Shown: in pieces, positions 14,689 through 22,638 of the stretch | Position numbering within the stretch: position 1 is the first letter of the stretch | How the letters are laid out: the number at the start of each line of letters is the position of its first letter | Assembly (NCBI GenBank): GCA_964347915.1 | Contig: CAYGAM010000014.1 | Coordinates: 1-31,281, forward strand | Source: CAYGAM01 sp964347915 | GTDB lineage: Archaea > Thermoproteota > Nitrososphaeria > Nitrososphaerales > Nitrosopumilaceae | Length of the DNA stretch: 31,281 bases | Direction of reading: 5' to 3' | Made by a program: the position numbers and the translations under genes | Notes under the pieces: model-generated | Told to the model about the DNA's origin: nothing | What the model saw: only the letters and a program-made list of their open reading frames with translations | The model's database searches: none

Positions 14689-15429
14689 TCATATGAGAAA
14701 CTTTGCGGCGTTGGCGCCGTCCTCGTTTATCGTAATCCAGCGCGTCCTGCCTTTCTTTTCTACCGCTATGAACTTCCAATGGCTCTCAAGAGGCTGAATT
14801 ATGCTCTTGTCAAGGCTGGCATATCTTGCCAGATCCACATTCTTGCTCTGCGTGTCTGCGGCAATCAGATCCTCTTTGCCGCACAGGGCCGCCATCTGCT
14901 TTTTGCTTATTGTTCCGCCGTGATCCTGTATTATCTTCAAGGCTCTGACTATCTTCTCATCCGGTTTTTGAATCTCGTATGAGGGAATGTCCATTATCTC
15001 CTTGATTCCTTCGGATATTGGCTTGTTTTCAAACCCAACATACTCCTTGGCTTCGGCATAGAACGGTATTACGTTGCCGCCGTCGTTGAACATCATGCAT
15101 GCCATCATGCCGCCGATTGCCTGAATTTTTGAGCCCGATGACAGGTTGACGTATACATTGTTGCCCTGCTCCTTTTCTATTATCTCCTTTATCGTTTTGA
15201 TTATGTTGAATATGTCCAAGCGGTCGTGATCTTCTACCTCGTATTCGATCTTCATCTCAGTCAGCCTCTTTTTTATCGTCTCAATGAACTGCAGCGCCTT
15301 GTCTTCAGACTTGTTGTTGTGAACCATGAGATACATCTTGTCCGCGCGCCGCTCCTTTGCAGGAAGAATAACCCGGTCTATCTCGTATCCGATGGGCGCC
15401 ACATGTATTCGAAAGTTTGTTTTGTTCAT
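14689..15429 (-). CDS. CARF-like / winged-helix transcriptional regulator (HFX_2341/DUF6293-like)
   Basis: Residues 1-150 have the alternating strand-helix pattern of a Rossmann-like CARF domain. They begin FRIHVAPIGYEIDRVILPAK, have KMYLMVHNN as a second strand, and contain NNVYVNLSSGSKIQAIGGMM (91-109), the place where CARF proteins bind cyclic oligoadenylate or another nucleotide. Residues about 153-246 look like a winged helix-turn-helix (EKIVRALKIIQDHGGTISKK, ending WKFIAVEKKGRTRWITINED). This order is that of the haloarchaeal HFX_2341-type regulators and of Csa3. No CRISPR array or cas gene is in the window. The gene is divergent from a PIN nuclease across 59 bases that contain palindromes, consistent with shared or self-regulation. 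The ligand is unknown. Confidence 0.75.
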   Translation of the reverse strand: MNKTNFRIHVAPIGYEIDRVILPAKERRADKMYLMVHNNKSEDKALQFIETIKKRLTEMKIEYEVEDHDRLDIFNIIKTIKEIIEKEQGNNVYVNLSSGSKIQAIGGMMACMMFNDGGNVIPFYAEAKEYVGFENKPISEGIKEIMDIPSYEIQKPDEKIVRALKIIQDHGGTISKKQMAALCGKEDLIAADTQSKNVDLARYASLDKSIIQPLESHWKFIAVEKKGRTRWITINEDGANAAKFLI

Positions 15430-15488
15430 ATAGTCTCTATACTATACGTATTCTATCGATAGTATATATTAATTTTTAACATGATACT
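15430..15488. promoter_or_regulatory. Divergent promoter/operator between CARF-like regulator and PIN gene
   Basis: The 59 bases are strongly AT-rich. They contain the perfect palindrome CTATCGATAG (15453-15462), inside a larger inverted arrangement of ATACTAT (from 15439) and ATAGTAT (ending about 15465). A TATATATTAA box (15463-15472) lies 17-26 bases before the PIN ATG. The palindrome overlaps the position expected for the regulator's own promoter (about 25 bases from 15429), as for an autoregulatory operator. Confidence 0.55.
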
Positions 15489-15905
15489 ATGACTATGAAG
15501 CAGCCAGTTGCATTTGACACGTGTACGGCAATAAACGTGATCACGCAGTCCGACTATGCCGCCACGCTTCGACGAAAGTTTCGCGGCAAGCCCCTGCAGA
15601 TAATACTGTGCAGCAGGGTAGTCTGCGAGCTGCAGAAGAAAGAGTACGACATTGACAAATCAATTTCAGCGATTCAGCAAAAATTAGGAAGGACGGTGCG
15701 GATAGTCAATCTGGAGTCCCGGCACATCGCAGCTGGAAGGCAGGTCAGCAAAAAATTTCACACATGCCACCACGGCGACAATTTTGTCCTTGCGTACTGC
15801 CGGGCGGAAAGCATTCCTCTCATCACAGACGACGGCGGCCTTTACCGCGCGTGCCGCTGCCTGGGCGTCGCCGCATTCTTTCCATCGGAGGCGGCAAATC
15901 TTTGA
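15489..15905 (+). CDS. PIN-domain ribonuclease-like protein
   Basis: Residues 6-130 show the PIN pattern: first acidic residue in VAFDTCTAINVI (Asp10), Glu in CSRVVCELQKK (Glu47), Asp in HHGDNFVLAYCRAESIPLIT (Asp97) and Asp in TDDGGLYRACRCLGV (Asp114/115), so all metal ligands are present. PIN proteins are Mg/Mn-dependent RNases, many of them VapC toxins. No VapB-like antitoxin adjoins; the only close partner is the divergent CARF-like regulator. ATG at 15489 is followed by an in-frame ATG two codons later, and a TATA-like box fits. It could be a toxin, an RNA-processing enzyme or an effector under control of the CARF-like protein. Confidence 0.75.
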   Translation: MTMKQPVAFDTCTAINVITQSDYAATLRRKFRGKPLQIILCSRVVCELQKKEYDIDKSISAIQQKLGRTVRIVNLESRHIAAGRQVSKKFHTCHHGDNFVLAYCRAESIPLITDDGGLYRACRCLGVAAFFPSEAANL

Positions 15906-15958
15906 CGGTAGAAATACATCAGCGCGCGGGGCGCAAGCTTGAATGCTGCAAAAATCCA

Positions 15959-16207
15959 ATGCCGCACAAGCCCTATCTGGACGCAGAATGCATGAGCAAG
16001 AGCCGAAAAGAACTCGTGCAAGCAAGGCAGGCAAAGTACAGAAAAGAGCGCCTGGAAAAGATGCGCCTGGGGCAAAACGCATGCAGAAAACTGCAAAGAG
16101 CCTCATTTGGACAAGCGGCAAAAAGAAAAGCAAAGCCGCCTTTGAACGAGGGACTGATCGCATGCAGGATCAAAAATATAGCCGCGCCGGAGGGAGACGC
16201 GCCATGA
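15959..16207 (+). CDS. Small basic helical protein, 82 aa
   Basis: Starts MPHKPYLDAECMSKSRKELV and continues with long Lys/Arg-rich helix (KYRKERLEKM, LQRASFGQAAKRKAK). It has no recognised family; a nucleic-acid-binding role is plausible from charge only. It ends by ATGA overlap with the zinc-finger gene, so the two are probably coupled. The frame is open much further upstream into the PIN gene, and ATG 15959 is the first sensible start after that gene. An overlapping frame (15943-16452) includes the downstream gene in frame and could be an alternative. Confidence 0.35.
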   Translation: MPHKPYLDAECMSKSRKELVQARQAKYRKERLEKMRLGQNACRKLQRASFGQAAKRKAKPPLNEGLIACRIKNIAAPEGDAP

Positions 16208-16452
16208 CGAAATGCACAGAGTGCGGCAAGGAGTTTATTCCCAAAAACCACTCGTACAAGACTTGCAGCAAAGTCTGCAGAAACGAGCGTCAGAGGCGAA
16301 TACGGGATGCGGCCTTCAAAAAATATTATGCCGAGAACAGGGAACACCGCATCCAAACAGTAGAAGCATATCGGACAAAGAATCCTGAAAAGGTAAAGGC
16401 CTGGGCCAAGACTCAGAAAAGCGTCGTAAGGGAATACCGCAAAAGGCGCTGA
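16204..16452 (+). CDS. Small zinc-finger protein with basic helical tail, 82 aa
   Basis: An N-terminal C4 cluster, MTKCTECGKEFIPKNHSYKT then CSKVCR (CxxC...CxxxC), is followed by a long basic helix (NERQRRIRDAAFKKYYAENR, then KNPEKVKAWAKTQKSVVREY). The same layout, a short zinc finger followed by a YY/EN/NPEK helix, is common in phage- and mobile-element-associated small proteins, sometimes linked to HNH nucleases, but no HNH motif is present. Function unknown. The frame is open upstream to 15943, so a longer 169-residue product is possible. Confidence 0.5.
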   Translation: MTKCTECGKEFIPKNHSYKTCSKVCRNERQRRIRDAAFKKYYAENREHRIQTVEAYRTKNPEKVKAWAKTQKSVVREYRKRR

Positions 16453-16976
16453 TAGGAGCAGAGTTAGCCTGCCGGAACATGCGTCCAATAAAAACAAATG
16501 CCGGCGCATTGCGCAGCTTCACTGATGCATCCAATCTGCGCCTGGGCAGCTGGCGCGCGGCATCATGGTTGAATGTGGTTCAGCTATATTCTGACATGCA
16601 AAAGCCGGTCCAGCTCCTCACTGATGCGTCCGTGTCTGGATTCAATTCACGCCCGGAATCTGTGGCAGCGCACCCGCTCCCAAAATGACAGCTGCCGCGC
16701 CGTCATATGATCCTGCGATGCCTGATGCGCCTTGCGCGTTGTCCCATGCGCCGCGCATGCCCGGTCCTGCGCGCCGCGGCCTGCCGATCTTTGGGCGATT
16801 TTTGCATTGCCGGCATGCCAAAATGCAGCGCCGGCTGGATGAAATGCGGACAATATCGGGCTTTAATGCGCCCCTCAGATCGGAGATTCTTAATTCCACC
16901 TGCATTCGCTTTTTATGAGCCTGCAGCTTCTCTTGAAGGCGCAGCGCAAAGACAAAATTTCCGTTTTTTTGCTACA
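16453..16976. other. Intergenic stretch with no supported gene
   Basis: Several short open frames exist on both strands, but they have GC-rich repetitive composition (GCCGGC, GATGC words) and no family resemblance. Two short CACTGATGC-[AG]-TCC words (near 16519 and 16619) repeat. A TTAATTA box near 16980-16986 probably serves the S6e gene. Confidence 0.45.
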
Positions 16977-17012
16977 AAAGTTAATTAGTGGAACAGAGAC
17001 GTTTTTCCTTGC

Positions 17013-17390
17013 TTGACTGACTTTAAGCTTACAGTATCCGACAGCAAAGGCAGGTCCATGACCAAGGAACTCAAGGGCGACGACGGCAACGCGCTTTTGG
17101 GAGTGGAATTGGGCCGCAGCGTTGATGCCGGCATTGTCGGCATGACTGGACAAATGAAGATTACGGGTGGCAGCGACAAGTCCGGCGTTCCAATGAGGCG
17201 GGATGTTCACGGCAGCGCAAGAAAATACGTGCTGCTCTCAAAAGGCGTCGGGCTGCAGGATGCGGAAAAAGGAATCCGAGTGCGAAAGCTGGTGCGCGGC
17301 AACCAGATATCAGAGGAGATATACCAGGTAAACTGCAGGCTTGACGGCCAGCTCCCAGAGCAGCAGAGCGAAGAGGCTCCAAAGGAATAA
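17013..17390 (+). CDS. rps6e: 30S ribosomal protein S6e
   Basis: A structural protein of the archaeal/eukaryotic small ribosomal subunit. The 125-residue length is that of archaeal S6e. Residues 2-60 show the start of the family (FKLTVSDSKGRSMTKELKGD, LLGVELGRSVDAGIVGMTGQ), then the glycine-rich ITGGSDKSGVPMRRDVHGSA and RKYVLLSKGVGLQDAEKGIR, VRKLVRGNQISEEIYQVN. The start is TTG at 17013. It sits 32 bases before aIF2-gamma, a pairing common in archaeal genomes. Confidence 0.93.
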   Translation: MTDFKLTVSDSKGRSMTKELKGDDGNALLGVELGRSVDAGIVGMTGQMKITGGSDKSGVPMRRDVHGSARKYVLLSKGVGLQDAEKGIRVRKLVRGNQISEEIYQVNCRLDGQLPEQQSEEAPKE

Positions 17391-17422
17391 CTTAACATAA
17401 AGCGTTAAGCAGTTTTGATATA

Positions 17423-18679
17423 TTGCATTGGCGAGATTCGCTTCCGGAATGGTACATTAAAAAATACGGCCGCCAGCCGTGCGTTAATATCGGCACGGCA
17501 GGACACGTAGACCACGGCAAGACTACCCTGGTGCAGTCCCTGACGGGCCAGTGGACCAGCGTGCACAGCCAGGAACTCAAGCGGGGAATCACAATCCGAG
17601 TCGGCTATTCCGACGCTGCATTCTACAAGTGCCCCGACTGCGAAGACGGACTGGCATACTCAACCAAGCCCAAGTGCAGCAACTGCGACTCTGAAGGCGA
17701 GCTCACCAGGGTGGTGAGTTTTGTGGACAGCCCAGGGCACGAGAGCCTGATGGCAAACATGCTCTCCGGCTCGGCTCTGATGGACGGCGCCCTGCTGCTG
17801 GTTGCGGCAAACGAAAAGGTGCCCAAGCCGCAGTCAAAGGAGCATCTTTTGGCGCTGCAGACTCTCGGAATCAAGCAGATAGTCATAGTGCAGAACAAGG
17901 TGGATCTGGTGTCGTATGAAGACGCCATGAAAAACTACGGCGACATAGCAAAGTTTGTACGCGGCACCAATGCGGCAGACTCGCCGATAGTTCCAATATC
18001 CGCGCAGTCGGATCTGAACATTGACGCGCTGATTGCGGCAATCGAGTCCGCGATAAAAACGCCCGAGAGGAAAAAAGGCACCAGTGCGGTAATGCATGTT
18101 TTGCGCTCGTTTGACGTAAACCGTCCAGGATCCAGCATTGAGAATATTCTCGGCGGCGTCATCGGCGGCAGCCTTACTGCAGGCTCTCTGGAGGTAGGCA
18201 TGGAGATTGAGATAAAGCCGGGCATTGCAACCAAAAGAGGATACGAGCCGATACTCACCAAAATTGTATCCCTGGGCACATCGGCCGGAACGGTTGATTC
18301 CGTAAAGCCCGGCGGGCTGGTGGCGGCAGGCACAACGCTGGATCCGTCCATGACAAGGCAGGACTCTCTCGTAGGCTCCGTGATCGGAGAGCCTGGAACT
18401 CTTCCAGAGAATTCAACAAGCGCACAGATTACAGTCAGCCTGTTTGATTCAGCTGTCGGCGCGGCCGATGAGGCAAAGGTGCTGCCGATACAGACAGGCG
18501 AAGCGCTGCGGCTCAATATAGGAACAGCGCCCGTTCTCTCCAGAGTTTCCAACGTACTGGAGGATCGGATAACCGTTGAGTTTAGAAGGCCCGTCTGCCT
18601 GTTTAGGTCCGACAATGTTGCAATCAGCAGGCGCATAGCGGACAGGTGGAGGCTAATCGGTGCAGGCACAATTGGTTAG
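17423..18679 (+). CDS. eif2g: Translation initiation factor aIF2 gamma subunit
   Basis: GTPase subunit of aIF2, which delivers initiator tRNA to the small ribosomal subunit. Residues 27-34 are G1 (GHVDHGKT), 54-62 switch 1 (RGITIRVGY), 102-107 G3 (DSPGHE) and 158-161 G4 (NKVD). The gamma-specific zinc knuckle is present: CPDC (70-73) and CSNC (85-88). Beta-barrel domains 2 and 3 follow (RSFDVNRPGSSIENILGGVI; DRITVEFRRPVCLFRSDNVA). At 418 residues it is full length. The start is TTG at 17423, with a TTAACATAAA box about 25 bases upstream. Its end overlaps the PIN gene by 20 bases. Confidence 0.95.
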   Translation: MHWRDSLPEWYIKKYGRQPCVNIGTAGHVDHGKTTLVQSLTGQWTSVHSQELKRGITIRVGYSDAAFYKCPDCEDGLAYSTKPKCSNCDSEGELTRVVSFVDSPGHESLMANMLSGSALMDGALLLVAANEKVPKPQSKEHLLALQTLGIKQIVIVQNKVDLVSYEDAMKNYGDIAKFVRGTNAADSPIVPISAQSDLNIDALIAAIESAIKTPERKKGTSAVMHVLRSFDVNRPGSSIENILGGVIGGSLTAGSLEVGMEIEIKPGIATKRGYEPILTKIVSLGTSAGTVDSVKPGGLVAAGTTLDPSMTRQDSLVGSVIGEPGTLPENSTSAQITVSLFDSAVGAADEAKVLPIQTGEALRLNIGTAPVLSRVSNVLEDRITVEFRRPVCLFRSDNVAISRRIADRWRLIGAGTIG

Positions 18680-19034
18680 GGTGCTCTGCGACGCCAGCTT
18701 TTTAATCAATTTGGCGGCAAAGCGGATTAAGAACATGGACACGCTTGAGGAGGAAATCGGCAGCGTCACGCTTGCAGTGCCGTCGCCAGTCGCTTCTGAA
18801 CTTGAGCGGCTCGCCGGCGATTCGTCAAGGCGCGTGCCTGACCTCGCGCCGTACATCAAAGGATTTGAGATCGTGCATCTTGACGGCGATTTTGCGGACG
18901 ACGCCCTGGTTCGGCATGTGCGGCAGCACGGTGGAATAGTGGCAACGCTGGACTCGGAACTAAAGGCCAGAATAAAAAAGGCCGGAGGCTCCGTCATGTC
19001 CATGAGCAATGACCGGATAGTGCTGGAGCCTTAA
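18660..19034 (+). CDS. PIN-domain protein linked to aIF2-gamma (Fcf1/Utp23-like type)
   Basis: A 124-residue PIN domain: Asp11 in VRVLCDASFLINLA, Glu in VASELERLAG (Glu47), Asp80/81 in DGDFADDALVRHVRQHGG and Asp98 in IVATLDSELKARIKKAGG, giving four acidic ligands. Archaeal genomes often carry a single-domain PIN gene (COG1412, related to the rRNA-processing proteins Fcf1/Utp23) directly after aIF2-gamma, and this position fits. The likely role is RNA processing linked to translation rather than a toxin, but the activity is inferred. GTG start, overlapping eif2g by 20 bases. Confidence 0.82.
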   Translation: MQAQLVRVLCDASFLINLAAKRIKNMDTLEEEIGSVTLAVPSPVASELERLAGDSSRRVPDLAPYIKGFEIVHLDGDFADDALVRHVRQHGGIVATLDSELKARIKKAGGSVMSMSNDRIVLEP

Positions 19035-19276
19035 AGGCCTGAAATTATGGCGCCCTGGGAGCTTGGACTGCGCCAGGGAATGCTGCTTCAGCGCGGCGTC
19101 GCTCCAGACCAATGCCGTTCCTAGACAGACTGCTTCAAAACGGCGCTGTTCCCGAGCGATGCATGCCTGGAATTATACTGTTTCAGGACAATGCCGATCC
19201 AGAATGGCGCGCTGTTACGGGGTGCTGTTCAAGGACGACGCCCTCGAGAAATTCCTGCGGCGCTGCAGAGGCAAAA
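19035..19276. other. Intergenic stretch between convergent genes
   Basis: 242 bases between convergent genes. I see no supported gene or strong terminator; the short frames here resemble nothing. Confidence 0.4.
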
Positions 19277-20308
19277 TCATTCCTCCCATCTTCCAAGCCG
19301 CGCCTTTACAAAGTCTATCGGATGAATTTGCGTGGGATCGACTCCCGACAGCACCGCCCTGTATATTGTGGCATAGTCTAAAAGGTATATGAGGCAGACC
19401 ATCTTTTCGAGTATGCCGCCGTCAACAGAAAGCAGTTCCATATAGTCTATGCCGTTCTTTTCAAAGAACTCTTTCAGTATGGACCACCTCTCCTTTGTCT
19501 TTTGGTGGTCGTCGGCGCCGCGGATCAAAATGGGACGCGCATCGGACTTGACGCTCCACGGAACAATGCCGTTGTGGCACGCCTCTATCACATTCTCTGC
19601 CGCCGCATGCATCTTGGCATTCTCCTGCAGCGAGTTTTTGAACCGTATGGCGGCCGCCTGAAAGCCCCACGGATAGTATATCAGCGGCATGCTCGTTATC
19701 CATTCAGCCAGGGACATGGCCGGATTGGCGCCGTCCAGATTCACTGACGATATCTGCTTGCTGAGATTTTTCATTTTTGCAAGCGAGCTTGCTACCTCGC
19801 GCTCTTCAAGCGGGAGCATCATTTTCAGCGTTCCCAGCATCGCATACAGATAAGAGGCAAACGATCCGCGCGGCGAGTGCTCCATGTCTACCTGCACATG
19901 CAGCGCGCCGCTGCGCTCGCAGAATTTCTGCAGCTCTCCTCCGGACGAAAATGCTACGGTCCTGCACCGGGCCTTTACCGCCTCAGCAGCTGCTGCAAGC
20001 GTCTCCTGCGTGTTTCCAGATACGCTGGTTGCAACTACCAGCGTGTTTCCGTTCGACACCTCCGGCAGGTGATACCCCTTTACTACGTCCACATCAATGT
20101 CGCTTTTTGACAGCACGGCTGCAAACACATCGCCGATGCTGCCAGAGCCTCCCATGCCTGCAAATACGATATGCTCTACGTCGTCGCACTCAAGCGTGCC
20201 GGCGAAAGACTCGTACTGCGCCGCGCCCACGCGCGGCCACGAGTCGTAAACCTTGTGCATGCCGCTCTTGTCCACGCTTTGCAGCAGATCAATATTCACA
20301 AGCTTCAC
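19277..20308 (-). CDS. Bifunctional phosphoglucose/phosphomannose isomerase (SIS domains)
   Basis: Interconverts glucose-6-phosphate or mannose-6-phosphate with fructose-6-phosphate. The 343 residues contain a SIS fold with HIVFAGMGGSGSIGDVFAAV (46-65) and the sugar-phosphate loop VVATSVSGNTQETLAAAAEA (91-110). The second half has the family's SLQENAKMHAAAENVIEACH segment, carrying Glu and His used for catalysis, and LLDYATIYRAVLSGVDPTQI near the end. Start GTG at 20308, with an AAATATATT box about 20 bases upstream. It probably supplies hexose phosphates for surface glycans. Next upstream on the same strand is a dihydroorotase-like gene (55 bases away). Confidence 0.88.
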   Translation of the reverse strand: MKLVNIDLLQSVDKSGMHKVYDSWPRVGAAQYESFAGTLECDDVEHIVFAGMGGSGSIGDVFAAVLSKSDIDVDVVKGYHLPEVSNGNTLVVATSVSGNTQETLAAAAEAVKARCRTVAFSSGGELQKFCERSGALHVQVDMEHSPRGSFASYLYAMLGTLKMMLPLEEREVASSLAKMKNLSKQISSVNLDGANPAMSLAEWITSMPLIYYPWGFQAAAIRFKNSLQENAKMHAAAENVIEACHNGIVPWSVKSDARPILIRGADDHQKTKERWSILKEFFEKNGIDYMELLSVDGGILEKMVCLIYLLDYATIYRAVLSGVDPTQIHPIDFVKARLGRWEE

Positions 20309-20363
20309 ATCTGCGCGCGGAATATATTTCTAGCCGCCTGTGTCCTGGAATAATTCTGAAAAA

Positions 20364-21761
20364 TCATCCTGCTGCCGCCCCGGTTTCTCTTGGAACCTGC
20401 CGGCCCCATCCGAGATCGCCTACAACCTCAAAATCTTCCGCCACCGTCCTGCCCCGAACGATTGTCCTTTTCGGCCATCCCTTTAGGCTCAGTCCCTCAT
20501 ACACGGTATAGTCTGAGAATTCGCCAAAGAGCCCGCTTTCAACCTTCTTTTCCATCTTGAGATCTACCATTGCAATGTCTGCGTCCAGGCCAGGCAGAAT
20601 GGCCCCCTTGGTGCGCATTGAAAATATGCCGGCAGCGTTTCCGCTAGTGAGCCTGGCCAGCTGCTCTAGAGTTATCCTGTCCCGGTTTACTCCTTCAGAG
20701 AGCAGAATCGGCAGGCTGGTTCCAATGCCTGGGAACCCTGCAAGGGCGCCCCATACGTCGCCTCCGCCAAGCTTCATCCTTATCCTGTTTGCCACATGAT
20801 CTGTCCCGATAGTATCTATTGCATTCCCGAGAGCCTGCCACACCGCGCCGACATCACTGCGCGATCTTATGGGCGGCATGACTTTTGCAAGGTATCCTTC
20901 CTGCTGCTCGTACGAGAGCATAAGATAGTGCGGGCACGTTTCTGCAAATATTTTGGTCCCAAGGCTGCGCTCGGCTTTTATCTGTTCCAGCGCAGCCGCT
21001 GAACCAATGTGAACAAAGTACAGCGCGCAGCCGTGCCTTCTTGCCATCCTGGAGATCTTTGCTATTGCCTTTGCCTCGTACTCGGGGCTGCGGCTGCGCG
21101 ACCATGCCGCAAGGCCGTCCTGATGCTTATTCCTGGCATCGGTGATTCCGCAGGAGCACGACTCGTAATCTTCTGCATGCACGCATACTATGCTTCCAAG
21201 CCCTGCCGCCCTCTTTACAATGCTCTCGATTATTTCGTCATTCATTTCTACGTCCTCCTCCTGCAGCATGCTCGCGCCGGGCTCCATCTCCATGTATACA
21301 TGCCCGATGTCCGAGCCCAGGTTCATGTAAATTTTGAACGACGCAATTCCTTTCTGCGTAATGTACTCCATCTCCTCCACCTGTCCTGCATTGAATATGG
21401 ACGCGTGCGCGGCATAGTCAATGTAATGATTCTTTGAGCTTGCGTCAAGCTGCGCCTGCAAAGAGTCCCTGTACGAGCCGCCCAGGCGCATCATCCTCAT
21501 CATGCTGCATACTCCGCCTATCGCGCCGGCGTGCGATTCTGTCCTGGCCGCCTCGTCTATCGGCGAGTATACGCCATAGTGCACATGCGTATCAATTACG
21601 CCGGGCATGGATACCATGCCGGCGCCGTCTATCCTGATATCGCAGGCAGGCTCCTTGCTCGTAACTTTTACTATTTTGCCCTGGTCGATTAGAATATTCC
21701 GGTCAACTATTCCAGACGGCAAAACCACATGCGAGCCTGTAATTATTGCATCGTACGCCAT
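20364..21761 (-). CDS. pyrC: Dihydroorotase-like cyclic amidohydrolase
   Basis: Metal-dependent hydrolase acting on cyclic amides; dihydroorotase makes dihydroorotate from carbamoyl-aspartate in pyrimidine synthesis. From ATG 21761 it is 465 residues. The metal ligands are visible: HxH in MPGVIDTHVHYGVYSP (His59, His61), the carbamylated Lys in GIASFKIYMN (Lys143), His195 in IVCVHAEDYE, His251 in YFVHIGSAAALEQ, and Asp321 in TIGTDHVANR. The length and HVHYG pattern also fit allantoinase or hydantoinase, so substrate is uncertain. The frame extends upstream to 21986, but that part is Ala/Cys-rich and unlike the family. A GATAATAGAG box lies about 25 bases before ATG 21761. Confidence 0.82.
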   Translation of the reverse strand: MAYDAIITGSHVVLPSGIVDRNILIDQGKIVKVTSKEPACDIRIDGAGMVSMPGVIDTHVHYGVYSPIDEAARTESHAGAIGGVCSMMRMMRLGGSYRDSLQAQLDASSKNHYIDYAAHASIFNAGQVEEMEYITQKGIASFKIYMNLGSDIGHVYMEMEPGASMLQEEDVEMNDEIIESIVKRAAGLGSIVCVHAEDYESCSCGITDARNKHQDGLAAWSRSRSPEYEAKAIAKISRMARRHGCALYFVHIGSAAALEQIKAERSLGTKIFAETCPHYLMLSYEQQEGYLAKVMPPIRSRSDVGAVWQALGNAIDTIGTDHVANRIRMKLGGGDVWGALAGFPGIGTSLPILLSEGVNRDRITLEQLARLTSGNAAGIFSMRTKGAILPGLDADIAMVDLKMEKKVESGLFGEFSDYTVYEGLSLKGWPKRTIVRGRTVAEDFEVVGDLGWGRQVPRETGAAAG

Positions 21762-22018
21762 AAGGCAGCATCTGCATCTCTTCTCTATTATCCTTTGTTG
21801 GAAATGCAGGCCGCATCCGAAAGCGGCGCATGCGCCCAAGGCCTGTGGCTCTTTTGCTGTCATGCGGACGCAGCAGCGTCTTGCAGGCCCGCCTGCCTGG
21901 CGCGAATCAAGCATGAGCATGCCCAAAGCTGCTTTCGGAAGGCCGAGCATCGGCGCCAGGCTGCCGGCGCATGCGCAAATCGCCAAATACTAAATACTTT
22001 ATTCTGCAGCTCTACGTA

Positions 22019-22321
22019 ATGGCAAACGATCCGTACACCAAGCGCCTTTTGTGGTTTGTCTTTGCAGGATCGCGAGGAGGACTCAACCGGCTGCGCATCA
22101 TAACTGCAATACAGGAAATGCCGATGAATACGAATCAGCTTGCAGAAAAATTAGGACTAGACTACAAGGCAATACAGCATCACCTGCGCGTGCTGGAAAA
22201 AAACAGCCTGGTCGCAAAGCAGGGAGAAAAGTACGGCATGCTCTACTTTGTCTCGCCTCTGCTAGAGAACAACATGGAATCTCTCAATGAAATATCCGCC
22301 AAACTGGAAAAAAGTAAATAA
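22019..22321 (+). CDS. ArsR-type winged-helix transcriptional regulator
   Basis: A 100-residue protein with a single winged helix: RRGGLNRLRIITAIQE-like first helix, then MNTNQLAEKLGLDYKAIQHH (recognition helix) and LRVLEKNSLVAKQGEKYGML (wing). KAIQHHLRVLE is typical of ArsR regulators that resemble thaumarchaeal multicopy HTH proteins. No metal-binding ELCVCDL motif is present, so it is probably not metal-sensing. ATG at 22019, with a TACTAAATAC box near 21989 (about 26 bases upstream). It is 24 bases from the membrane protein gene, likely one operon. Confidence 0.8.
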   Translation: MANDPYTKRLLWFVFAGSRGGLNRLRIITAIQEMPMNTNQLAEKLGLDYKAIQHHLRVLEKNSLVAKQGEKYGMLYFVSPLLENNMESLNEISAKLEKSK

Positions 22322-22345
22322 ATCTCAAAGAGGCGCTGTTATAAA

Positions 22346-22630
22346 ATGGAGCCGACATCCGCAATCCTTTCCGCAGTCTCAATCATAAACATGATAATAC
22401 TTGGGGTGATGATGGCGCTGTTCGGCAAAATGTATCTCAAGACAAGGGCGCAGCTTCCAATAGGGCTGGTTGTAGTGTCTGCCATGCTTTTTCTGCATAA
22501 TGTGGTGGGCGCCGCTGCATATTTTACGATGGAAGAACTCTTCTCGCACGACATCTTTCCCTACATGCTGGGAGTGGGAGTATTTGAGCTTGTAGGACTG
22601 CTGATATTTCTCAAGTTTTCGCTAGATTAA
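22346..22630 (+). CDS. Small membrane protein, 94 aa, three predicted helices
   Basis: Three hydrophobic segments are visible: residues about 7-26 (ILSAVSIINMIILGVMMALF), 38-59 (LPIGLVVVSAMLFLHNVVGA) and 72-91 (YMLGVGVFELVGLLIFLKF). Loops are short and polar. No family is named. Position between an ArsR-type regulator and RNase HI, with an 8-base gap to the latter, suggests an operon in which the regulator controls it. The pairing of an ArsR-like regulator with a three-helix membrane protein recurs in thaumarchaea, from memory. Confidence 0.72.
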   Translation: MEPTSAILSAVSIINMIILGVMMALFGKMYLKTRAQLPIGLVVVSAMLFLHNVVGAAAYFTMEELFSHDIFPYMLGVGVFELVGLLIFLKFSLD

Positions 22631-22638
22631 AGTGGGAA

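Noticed and set aside
14689..15429. A CRISPR-Cas locus around the CARF-like gene
   Set aside because: No regularly spaced direct repeats and no cas genes are visible anywhere in the window.
16685..16988. Overlapping plus-strand frames before S6e
   Set aside because: Cys/Arg/Pro-rich, no homology by eye, no consistent start or promoter.
19777..20511. 244-codon plus-strand frame
   Set aside because: Antisense to the isomerase and dihydroorotase-like genes; Arg/Pro/Ser-rich shadow frame.
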